Assembly (NCBI RefSeq): GCF_001425945.1
Contig: NZ_LMEB01000004.1
Location: 1-64,000 of the forward strand
Source of the DNA: Brevundimonas sp. Root1279
GTDB taxonomy: Bacteria; Pseudomonadota; Alphaproteobacteria; Caulobacterales; Caulobacteraceae
DNA length: 64,000 bases
Reading direction: 5' to 3'
Of the stretch, positions 1-6,197 are shown piece by piece. The position numbers and the translations under genes are program-made. Within the stretch, counting starts at the first letter, position 1; every line of letters starts with the position of its first letter. The notes beneath the pieces were generated by a model that was not told the DNA's origin, searched no databases, and worked only from the letters and a program-made list of their open reading frames with translations.

Positions 1-104
1 GCGATCAGATACCATTTGAAGGCCTCGACCGGGTCCGCCGGAATGCCGAAGGCCGACGGATGAGCAACTGTGGCCGAAGGCCGACGGATGAGCAACTGTG
101 TTTG
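1..104 (-). pseudogene. Sel1-repeat-like coding remnant at the window edge
   Basis: Read on the minus strand, the first 60 bases encode a stretch containing the motif DPVEAFKWYLIA, which resembles one Sel1/TPR-like repeat. The frame is open to the left edge. It is also the frame of the transposase, whose TGA stop lies at 105-107, so the remnant may be a host gene cut by the insertion element. There is no start codon between the transposase stop and the motif. Only one repeat is visible, so the family call is tentative. Confidence 0.3.
45..100. repeat. Perfect 28-bp tandem repeat beside the insertion element
   Basis: Two identical 28-bp copies, 45-72 and 73-100, stand directly next to each other, just outside the transposase stop codon. 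Each unit begins gccgaaggccgacgg and ends caactgtg. The octamer gcaactgt also occurs at 1084-1091 on the other side of the transposase gene. IS110 elements do not normally create target duplications, so this may be a slippage or insertion scar at the element's right end. Confidence 0.85.
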
Positions 105-1043
105 TCAGGTCGTGGCTGCTCTCCATTCGGTCTGGTCGCGGAGGATGGCGTTCAGAAGCGTCATCAGCTTGTTGACCAGGGCGATGAGGATGACCTTGCC
201 GGGTTTTCCCTTGTCGGCGAGCCGCTGCCGCATGGCCGCTAGAACAGGATTGCTGCGGGCTCCGCTCAGGGCGGCCATGTAGGCTACGGTGCGTACGACG
301 GCGCGACCGCCCCTGATCATGCTCCGGCCTTTCAAGGTCCCGCTCTGCCGGTCGTAGGGAGCGACTCCGACGAGGGCGGCGATCTGTCGGTGGCCGAGGC
401 GGCCGAGCTCGGGCAGGTGGGCCAGCAAGGTCCAGCTCAGCACCGGCCCGACGCCGGGGACCGAGCGCAGGCGACGGTCGCGGTCGGCCAGGTCGGGATC
501 GGCCGCGACGACCTCCGCCAGCCGCTTCTCCAGCAGGACGACATCGCCGCCGAGCCGTTTCAGACGGCGCGCGGCCATGCGGCGCAACATGGGATCGCGC
601 ACCTGTTCGGCCTGGTTTCGGACGCGGACCCGCTCCTCGCACAGGGCCCGGCGGGCCTCCACCAGCTCGGCGAGGGCTCGCGCGCGGGCGTCAGGCTCTA
701 CGATCCGTCCGGGCAGCGTCTGGACGAAGCGGGCGATCAACAGGGCGTCGATAGCGTCGGTTTTGGCCTTCAGGCCGAGGGCGTGGGCGAACTGGCGGAC
801 CCGGGCGGCATCCACGCGCCGGACCGGCAAGCCGGCCTGGACCAGCGCATCAATCACGCCGCGCTCGTAGCCGCCGGACGGCTCCAACCCGACCGCGTGC
901 GGGGCCGCCTCCCGCAGCCGGTCCACCAGTTCGGCCCACCCGGCCGGATCATTGCCAACCGACCAGACCTCGCCGGTGGTGGCGGCGACATCCAGCCTCG
1001 CCTTGCTCACGTCGACGCCGACAAACACCGCATCCTGTGTCAT
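105..1043 (-). CDS. IS110-family transposase (DEDD recombinase)
   Basis: This 312-residue protein is the recombinase of an IS110 element. The N-terminal RuvC-like DEDD domain shows GVDVSKARLDV (Asp11), GLEPSGGYERG (Glu54) and KTDAIDA (Asp96 and Asp99). A helical linker follows to about residue 185, then the transposase_20 domain with VPGVGPVLSW and the conserved serine in APYDRQSGTLKGR (Ser234). All catalytic positions are present and the frame is intact, so it may be active. An upstream GTG would add 28 residues, but the ATG at 1043 is chosen because MTQDAVFVGVDVS is the normal family start. In this group an upstream non-coding RNA guides integration, and a candidate lies just upstream. Confidence 0.93.
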   Translation of the reverse strand: MTQDAVFVGVDVSKARLDVAATTGEVWSVGNDPAGWAELVDRLREAAPHAVGLEPSGGYERGVIDALVQAGLPVRRVDAARVRQFAHALGLKAKTDAIDALLIARFVQTLPGRIVEPDARARALAELVEARRALCEERVRVRNQAEQVRDPMLRRMAARRLKRLGGDVVLLEKRLAEVVAADPDLADRDRRLRSVPGVGPVLSWTLLAHLPELGRLGHRQIAALVGVAPYDRQSGTLKGRSMIRGGRAVVRTVAYMAALSGARSNPVLAAMRQRLADKGKPGKVILIALVNKLMTLLNAILRDQTEWRAATT

Positions 1044-1233
1044 CTTACGACCCTTCCTTGCCAGTGCGGGATCCAGGTCCCGTGCAACTGTTCGGGTTTG
1101 GAAGATCACGACCGGACCCAGGCTCATCCACGGCTTTCAAGCCAGGGGTCGTACGGGTTCCAGGCCGCGGCGGGCGGTTGCTGCTAACAGCCGCCCGCAT
1201 CCGCACTCTACGACCATGCAGCCACACAAGGGG
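1044..1233 (-). ncRNA. Candidate IS110 bridge RNA
   Basis: The leader upstream of the transposase folds well when read leftwards. A first hairpin pairs 1198-1191 with 1177-1170 (GCGGGCGG with CCGCCCGC). A second, branched element pairs 1161-1158 with 1103-1100 and 1152-1147 (ACGACC) with 1113-1108 (GGTCGT), and encloses a small GGCT-loop-AGCC hairpin at 1143-1132. Long paired arms with internal loops upstream of the recombinase are what is known of bridge RNAs in the IS110 group, where the loops pair with target and donor DNA. The assignment is inferred from position and pairing; the guide loops were not identified. Confidence 0.45.
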
Positions 1234-1332
1234 TTTCAAGCCAGGGGTCGTACGGGTTCCAGGCCGCGGCGGGCGGTTGCTGCTAACAGCCGCCCGCATC
1301 CGCACTCTACGACCATGCAGCCACACAAGGGG
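1135..1332. repeat. Perfect 99-bp tandem duplication in the element leader
   Basis: Units 1135-1233 and 1234-1332 are identical over 99 bp. Each carries the GC-rich dyad gcgggcgg...ccgcccgc. Only the copy nearer the transposase (1135-1233) is followed by the sequence that completes the branched stem at 1100-1161, so the outer copy would give an incomplete RNA. The duplication could arise by slippage or by failed excision and reinsertion. Confidence 0.9.
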
Positions 1333-1346
1333 CTGTCTGATCCGGG

Positions 1347-1727
1347 ATGCATCAGACCGGAAACCGGACTCGGCAATCGAGGCGACTGCGTGCGGACATG
1401 ACCGGCGCAGAGGCGCGCCTATGGGCGATGCTTCGCAATCGTCAGTTCGAGGGTCTCAAGTTCCGTCGCCAGACGCCGGTAGCCGGAGCGATCGCCGACT
1501 TCCTGTGTGCTGAGCTCAAGCTGATCATCGAGCTGGACGGCGGCGTTCATGCGCTTCGGGAGGCCGCCGACGCGGCGCGGGACGCGCGATTGGCAGCGGC
1601 GGGCTTCACTGTGATCCGGTTCGGCAATGAGAGCTTTTTGCGGAACCCGAACGATCTGCTGAACGCGATAAGGGCGCATGCAGAGCGGATTCGGAAGCAT
1701 CCCCCTCATCCGTCAGGCTCCGCCTGA
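1347..1727 (+). CDS. DUF559 endonuclease-like domain protein
   Basis: This 126-residue protein matches the DUF559 family, small proteins with a very-short-patch-repair/restriction-endonuclease-like fold. Visible landmarks are MTGAEARLWAMLRNRQ, FEGLKFRRQTPVAG, the core ADFLCAELKLIIELDGG with Asp and Glu residues of a PD-(D/E)XK-like site, and FTVIRFGNESFLRNP. Its biological role is not established. The last codons and the TGA stop lie inside a palindromic intergenic repeat, which supplies the C-terminal HPSGSA. It starts 15 bases after the insertion-element duplication, so its native promoter may have been displaced. An alternative start is the Met at the MTGAEARLW segment (1398). Confidence 0.8.
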   Translation: MHQTGNRTRQSRRLRADMTGAEARLWAMLRNRQFEGLKFRRQTPVAGAIADFLCAELKLIIELDGGVHALREAADAARDARLAAAGFTVIRFGNESFLRNPNDLLNAIRAHAERIRKHPPHPSGSA

Positions 1728-1752
1728 CACCTTCTCCCCCAGGGGGAGAAGG
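1700..1752. repeat. Palindromic intergenic repeat with two hairpins
   Basis: The segment holds two adjacent perfect hairpins: 1712-1718 with 1722-1728 (gtcaggc/gcctgac, 3-base loop) and 1730-1740 with 1742-1752 (ccttctccccc/gggggagaagg). Repeats of this two-hairpin form, with the ccttctccccc-a-gggggagaagg core, recur between genes in many alphaproteobacterial genomes. It lies between convergent DUF559 and hdaA and may serve as a terminator for both. Confidence 0.75.
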
Positions 1753-1757
1753 ATCAG

Positions 1758-2438
1758 TCAAAACAGCTCCCCGCTCTCATCCCCGCCGTCGACCACCTCC
1801 CGCGCCAGCGCTCGGGTCACCGGCCGGTGCAGCGCGTCCAGCTTCTCGACCACGTCCGCCGCCGCCTTGGCCGAGCGGTCGATCCGTCGCACCAGATAGG
1901 GGATCACGTCCTTGGCCGGGCGGATGCCCCGTTCGGCGAAGCGGGTCTCCAGCATGGCCGACAGGACGGCGTCGTCGGGGGCCTCGATCGGCACGCTGAT
2001 CACCGCGTCCAGGCGCGAGCGCAGGTCGGGAAGTTCGACCAGCCAGGCGCTCGGCGCCGGGCGCGAGACCAGCAGCAGGGCGCCGCCCGGCGATTGGCTC
2101 AGGTTGATCAGGTGGAACAGGGTCTCGTCGTCGACCTGGGTGGCCCGGTCCAGCAGCACTGGCCGGCCTTCCAGCTCAAGCGGGTCCATCAGCGCCGCCT
2201 CGGCGCCGTCCAGGGCGACCGCGCCGACCCGCTCGGCCCAGATCTGCGCCAGCCGGCTCTTGCCGCTGCCCTTGGGCCCACACAGGGCCATGACGCCGCC
2301 GATCAGGTTCGGCCAGTCCGCCAGCGCCTCGACGGCGGTGCGGTTGCTGTCCGAGACGACAAAGCCCTCGGCGCCGTCGGGCACGTCGCTTTGCAGCGGC
2401 AGGCGCATCTGATCGGTCGGGGCGGGACGGGCGGTCAT
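1758..2438 (-). CDS. hdaA: DnaA regulatory inactivator Hda (HdaA)
   Basis: This 226-residue AAA+ protein resembles the ATPase core of DnaA and lacks its DNA-binding domain. In Caulobacter, HdaA acts with the beta sliding clamp to stimulate ATP hydrolysis by DnaA and so limits re-initiation. The N-terminus has a clamp-binding motif, QMRLPL (residues 10-15), like the QLxLPL of E. coli Hda. The Walker A motif is GPKGSGKS (54-61). The Walker B region reads RPVLLDRA, and LLLVSRPAP fits sensor 1. Length and order of motifs fit the alphaproteobacterial family. It stands alone, read leftwards, convergent with the DUF559 gene. Confidence 0.88.
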   Translation of the reverse strand: MTARPAPTDQMRLPLQSDVPDGAEGFVVSDSNRTAVEALADWPNLIGGVMALCGPKGSGKSRLAQIWAERVGAVALDGAEAALMDPLELEGRPVLLDRATQVDDETLFHLINLSQSPGGALLLVSRPAPSAWLVELPDLRSRLDAVISVPIEAPDDAVLSAMLETRFAERGIRPAKDVIPYLVRRIDRSAKAAADVVEKLDALHRPVTRALAREVVDGGDESGELF

Positions 2439-2741
2439 CGTTCCGCATCATACCAGAAGCGGTAACGGGGTAATGTCGCGTTTTGACGCCGCGGTGGATC
2501 AAGAGTCGCTGCCTGTGGACCCTTGCGTCCGCATCTGACGCAGCGCCGGCTAGGCCGACCCCGGAGGCTGCGGCGGGGAGGGGCCAATGTGTTGCGATGG
2601 GAGTGGCGTGCATTTTCGAGAATGGTAGTACCGTTTCGATACTCTCGAGCGCCCAAAACCTTGACTTTCCGGGGCGATGATGCGCCCTTCCGCGCTCCCG
2701 AATTCCGCCCCTCGCGGGCCCGAATCCAAGACGAACCGACC
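2439..2741. other. Intergenic region between divergent hdaA and aspS
   Basis: This 303-bp gap should hold both promoters. For hdaA, a TATGAT-like -10 box lies at 2452-2447 on the minus strand with only a weak -35, which would give an almost leaderless transcript. On the plus strand a cgaga...tctcg dyad (about 2617-2656) and a TTGACT at about 2661 lie before aspS, but no convincing -10 follows. No open reading frame here has coding character, and no RNA gene is recognised. Confidence 0.4.
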
Positions 2742-4574
2742 ATGCACGCCTACCGCTCCCACACCTGCGGCGCCCTCCGTTCGACGGATGCCGGCTCCAA
2801 CGTCCGCCTGTCCGGCTGGGTGCATCGCAAGCGCGACCTCGGCGGCCTGCTGTTCGTCGATCTTCGCGACCACTACGGCATCACCCAACTGGTGCTGCAT
2901 CCGTCGACGCCGGGCTTCGCCATTGTCGAGCGCATCCGCGCCGAGAGCGTCATCTGCATCGACGGGGAAGCCGTGATGCGTGACGCCAGCACCGTGAACC
3001 CGCTCCTGCCGACGGGCGAGGTCGAAGTCCGGGTTCAGGGTCTCGAGGTCCTGTCGGAAGCCGCCGAGCTGCCGCTGCCGGTCTTCGGCGAGCCCGAGTA
3101 CCCGGAAGAGATCCGCCTCAAGCACCGCTACCTCGATCTGCGCCGCGAGACCCTGCACAAGAACATCGTGCTGCGCTCGCGCGTGATCTCCTCGATCCGC
3201 CAGCGCATGGTCGGCCAGGGCTTCCTCGAGTACCAGACCCCGATCCTGACGGCGTCGTCGCCGGAAGGCGCGCGCGACTTCCTGGTGCCGTCGCGCCTGC
3301 ACGCGGGCAAATTCTACGCCCTCCCGCAGGCCCCGCAGCAGTTCAAGCAACTGCTCATGGTCTCGGGCTTCGACCGCTATTTCCAGATTGCGCCCTGCTT
3401 CCGCGACGAGGACCTGCGCGCCGACCGCTCGCTCGAATTCTACCAGCTCGACGTCGAGATGAGCTTCGTCACCCAGGAAGACGTCTTCGCCGCCATCGAG
3501 CCGGTGATGCACGGCGTGTTCGAGGAGTTCGCCGACGGCAAGCCGGTGTCGCCGATCTCGGGGACCCACACCTTCACCAACGACTTCGGCCAGACCCTGG
3601 AGCACACCGGCTTCGAGCGCCTGACCTTTGAGCAGTCGATGGCCTGGTACGGCACCGACAAGCCGGACACCCGCAACCCGATCAAGATGCAGGACGTCTC
3701 GGAGCATTTCCGCGACGGCGGCTTCGGCCTGTTCAACAAGATCCTGGCGGCCGACGCCAAGAACGCCGTCTGGGCCATCCCGGCCCCGACCGGCGGCAGC
3801 CGCGCCTTCTGCGACCGGATGAACTCCTGGGCCCAGGGCGAAGGCCAGCCGGGCCTCGGCTACATCTTCTGGTCGGACGACCAGGGCGCCTGGGGCGGCC
3901 CGATCGCCAAGAATCTCGGCCAGGAGCCGACCGACGCCCTGATGACGGCGCTCGGCCTCGGCAAGGGCGACGCCGCCTTCTTCGCCGCCGGCCTGCCGTC
4001 GGTCTTCGCCAAATTCGCCGGCCTGGCCCGCACCCGCGTCGGCACGGAGCTGAAGCTGGTCGACGAGGAGCAGTTCAAATTCTGCTGGATCGTCGACTTC
4101 CCGATGTTCGAGTGGTCGGAAGAAGAGAAGAAGGTCGACTTCAGCCACAACCCCTTCTCGATGCCGCAGGGCGGCCTCGAGGCGCTGGAGACCCAGGACC
4201 CGCTGACCATCCGCGCCTACCAGTACGACATCGTCTGCAACGGCTATGAGCTGTGCTCGGGCGCGATCCGGAACCACAAGGCCGAGATCATGCTCAAGGC
4301 CTTCGAGATCGCCGGCTACGACGCCTCGGTCGTCGAGGACCAGTTCGGCGGCATGCTCAACGCCTTCCGTTACGGCGCTCCGCCGCACGGCGGCCTGGCC
4401 CCGGGCATCGACCGCATCGTCATGCTGCTGGCCAACCAGACGGCCATCCGCGAGGTCATCGCCTTCCCGCTGAACCAGCAGGGCGAAGACCTCCTGATGA
4501 ACGCCCCGACCGAGGCCCAGGAGCGCCAGCTCAAGGACGTCCACATCCGCACCGCCCTGCCCATCAAGGTCTGA
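2742..4574 (+). CDS. aspS: Aspartyl-tRNA synthetase
   Basis: This class II aminoacyl-tRNA synthetase of 610 residues charges tRNA with aspartate. An N-terminal OB-fold anticodon-binding domain ([21 protein letters not shown]) is followed by the catalytic core, with motif 2 at [10 protein letters not shown] and motif 3 at [12 protein letters not shown], and the bacterial-type GAD insertion between them. Length is normal for bacterial AspRS. The ATG at 2742 is chosen because [10 protein letters not shown] is the usual N-terminus; the longer upstream extension is not conserved in character. Whether it is the discriminating or non-discriminating form cannot be told here. A strong terminator follows the stop codon. 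Confidence 0.97.
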   Translation: MHAYRSHTCGALRSTDAGSNVRLSGWVHRKRDLGGLLFVDLRDHYGITQLVLHPSTPGFAIVERIRAESVICIDGEAVMRDASTVNPLLPTGEVEVRVQGLEVLSEAAELPLPVFGEPEYPEEIRLKHRYLDLRRETLHKNIVLRSRVISSIRQRMVGQGFLEYQTPILTASSPEGARDFLVPSRLHAGKFYALPQAPQQFKQLLMVSGFDRYFQIAPCFRDEDLRADRSLEFYQLDVEMSFVTQEDVFAAIEPVMHGVFEEFADGKPVSPISGTHTFTNDFGQTLEHTGFERLTFEQSMAWYGTDKPDTRNPIKMQDVSEHFRDGGFGLFNKILAADAKNAVWAIPAPTGGSRAFCDRMNSWAQGEGQPGLGYIFWSDDQGAWGGPIAKNLGQEPTDALMTALGLGKGDAAFFAAGLPSVFAKFAGLARTRVGTELKLVDEEQFKFCWIVDFPMFEWSEEEKKVDFSHNPFSMPQGGLEALETQDPLTIRAYQYDIVCNGYELCSGAIRNHKAEIMLKAFEIAGYDASVVEDQFGGMLNAFRYGAPPHGGLAPGIDRIVMLLANQTAIREVIAFPLNQQGEDLLMNAPTEAQERQLKDVHIRTALPIKV

Positions 4575-4592
4575 GGCGCACGGCGCAAATGA

Positions 4593-4621
4593 AAAGGCCG
4601 CGGTCCCGGACCGCGGCCTTT
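4593..4621. terminator. Bidirectional rho-independent terminator
   Basis: A 14-bp perfect stem, 4593-4606 with 4608-4621 (aaaggccgcggtcc and its complement), ends in TTT and begins with AAAA, so it can act for aspS on the plus strand and for the leftward pentapeptide gene on the minus strand. Confidence 0.85.
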
Positions 4622-4639
4622 GTCATCTCTGCAGGTATC

Positions 4640-5542
4640 TCAGCGTCCGCTGGAGGCGACCACGAAGTTGCGCTGGCGCGGCGGGACCGGCGGGGCAGGC
4701 GGGACCGGCGGCCGCGGGGTGACCCGCACGCCGGCGATGCCACGGCAGACCCGCGGGGTCAGGCCGCGCGGCAGGCGGGTATTGTCGTCGCCGCAGGCCC
4801 GGCTGACCTGCTCCTGCTCGAGGTTGCGAGCCGAGGACAGGTCCGCGCCGCGGATGTCGGTGCGGTTCATCTCGGCGCCTTCGAAGTCGGCGCCGGCGAA
4901 GTTGCCGCCGGTCAGGCGCGAGCCGTTCAGGGTGGCGCCCGAGAAATCAGCTGAGCGGAAGTCGCCGTTCGACAGATTCGACATGCTGATGTCAGCGCCG
5001 GCGAAGTCGGCGCCTCGGGCGCTGACATTGGCCAGGGTCACGGCGGTCAGCTCGGCGCTGCTCAGGTCTGCGCCGCCCATCACCGCCCCGTTCAGATTGG
5101 CGCCGACCAGCTCGGCCCCGCTCAGGTCCGCGTTGTTGAACTGGGCCCGGACCAGGGTCGCGCCGGCGGCGTCGACGCCCGACAGGCTGGCGCGGTTGAA
5201 GTTGGCCCCGGTGAAGTTGGCCCCGACGAGGGTGGCCCCGTCGAGATCGGCGCGGCTGAAGTCGCTGCCGGAGAAGTTCGAACCCATCAGCTCGGCGCCG
5301 CGCAGGTCGGTGCCGACGAGGGTGGCGTTGGTGAAGCTGGCCCCATGGAAGGCCGCGCCGGTCAGGTCGCGGCCCGACAGTTCGCAGCGGTTGCAGGATC
5401 CGCCCAGCGAAACCATCCGCGCCACGTCGCGATCCTGATAGCCGTACTGCAGCTGATACTCGGCCGCGGAGGCCGAACCGGCCATCAGGGCGACAACGGC
5501 GGCGCCCAGCGCGATGCGGGTTTTCGTGAGGCGGCGGATCAT
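4640..5542 (-). CDS. Exported pentapeptide-repeat protein (larger of a pair)
   Basis: This 300-residue protein has a signal peptide (MIRRLTKTRIALGAAVVALM, cleavage likely after GSASA). About 35 pentapeptide repeats of the A(D/N)LxG type follow and should form a right-handed quadrilateral beta-helix. The repeats are bounded by cysteines: SCNRC before the first coil and CGDDNTRLPRGLTPRVC after the last. The smaller neighbour at 5640-6134 has the same caps, so the two look like paralogues. The tail ends in a proline-rich stretch. The ATG at 5542 is preferred to an upstream GTG at 5563 because it opens directly into the signal peptide and lies just below a promoter-like sequence. Function is unknown; the product is probably periplasmic. 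Confidence 0.85.
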   Translation of the reverse strand: MIRRLTKTRIALGAAVVALMAGSASAAEYQLQYGYQDRDVARMVSLGGSCNRCELSGRDLTGAAFHGASFTNATLVGTDLRGAELMGSNFSGSDFSRADLDGATLVGANFTGANFNRASLSGVDAAGATLVRAQFNNADLSGAELVGANLNGAVMGGADLSSAELTAVTLANVSARGADFAGADISMSNLSNGDFRSADFSGATLNGSRLTGGNFAGADFEGAEMNRTDIRGADLSSARNLEQEQVSRACGDDNTRLPRGLTPRVCRGIAGVRVTPRPPVPPAPPVPPRQRNFVVASSGR

Positions 5543-5563
5543 GGGCAAAGCGATCTGGGTCAC

Positions 5564-5593
5564 GTCCTAGGTAATGATCCCAATCCCCCGCAA
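5564..5593 (-). promoter_or_regulatory. Promoter-like sequence for the larger pentapeptide gene
   Basis: On the minus strand TTGCGGG (5593-5587) is followed after 15 bases by CCTAGGAC (5571-5564). This approximates the Caulobacter housekeeping consensus. Transcription would start very near the ATG at 5542, which argues against the upstream GTG start. Confidence 0.3.
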
Positions 5594-5639
5594 ACCCTAC
5601 TTAAATCGCGGTAACATGCAGGGCCGAGATCTGTCTGGA

Positions 5640-6134
5640 TCAGCAGTGCCGAATGCTTAGTCCACGAGGAAGTTGCGTCGCCTCGTCGCCGCAGGCCTGA
5701 TTGAGCCTCGCCTGCGTCAGGCCGGTGGCTCCGTCCAGCGATGCGCCCGCGAAATTGGCGCCCGTGAGGGTCGCGCCACTGAAGTTCGCCCCGTCCAGAT
5801 AGGCCCCGACGAAACTGGCGTTGGTCATGTCGGCGCCGGAGAAGTTCGATCCCGAAAAGACGCCCCCATAGGCCTCGACGTCGCGCATGTCGGCGTTGGC
5901 GAAGCGGGTTCGGTTCATCACGCTGAGGCTCAGATCGGCCTGGCGCAGCCGGGATCCGCTCAGGTTGAGGCCTCGGGCCTCCAGACCCGAGAAGCCGCCC
6001 TGGAACAGGTTGCACCCGGCGCAGCTTGATCCGCTGCGCACGCGGGCGATCTGTCCGGCGTTCTGGGCGGCGGCCGGCAGGGCGGTCGCGATGAGGGCGG
6101 CGGCGACGGCGACTACGGTCAGTATCGGCTTCAT
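5640..6134 (-). CDS. Exported pentapeptide-repeat protein (smaller of a pair)
   Basis: This 164-residue protein has a signal peptide (MKPILTVVAVAAALIATALP, cleavage after AAAQ) and then a cysteine pair, SCAGC. About 15 pentapeptide repeats follow (for example FSGADMTNASF), then the C-terminal cap CGDEATQLPRGLSIRHC. The same N- and C-terminal cysteine motifs occur in the next gene downstream, so duplication and divergence in repeat number is likely. The ATG at 6134 is chosen because the upstream extension is not signal-like. It is co-directional with its paralogue, 97 bases away. The beta-helix is inferred from the repeats; no partner is known. Confidence 0.85.
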   Translation of the reverse strand: MKPILTVVAVAAALIATALPAAAQNAGQIARVRSGSSCAGCNLFQGGFSGLEARGLNLSGSRLRQADLSLSVMNRTRFANADMRDVEAYGGVFSGSNFSGADMTNASFVGAYLDGANFSGATLTGANFAGASLDGATGLTQARLNQACGDEATQLPRGLSIRHC

Positions 6135-6197
6135 GGCAGGCTCCGGGTCTTGCGCGAAACCCTGCAAGACGCGCGCCAGCCTGACCGGCAAAGGTTA

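Larger units (their letters stand above)
73..1332 (-). mobile_element. IS110-family insertion sequence, ends approximate
   Basis: The element contains one transposase gene read leftwards and a structured non-coding leader upstream of it (1044-1332). The span of about 1.26 kb fits the usual size of IS110 elements. No terminal inverted repeats or target duplications are evident, as is normal for the IS110 group. The exact ends cannot be fixed from one copy; the shared octamer gcaactgt at 92-99 and 1084-1091 is a candidate junction feature. The element sits at the edge of an otherwise housekeeping region. Confidence 0.65.

Noticed and set aside
390-1187. Open frames antisense to the transposase
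   Set aside because: They lie wholly opposite the DEDD transposase and show no family pattern.
1045-1326. Repeated peptide frames in the insertion-element leader
   Set aside because: The repetition only reflects the 99-bp DNA duplication; the RNA-like dyads explain the region better.
2483-2680. A 65-codon open frame between hdaA and aspS
   Set aside because: It has no ribosome-binding site, family resemblance or coding bias and lies in the promoter region.
2550-4544. A 664-codon open frame antisense to aspS
   Set aside because: It is a shadow of the GC-rich third-codon positions of aspS. It has no recognisable protein features and the sense gene is certain.
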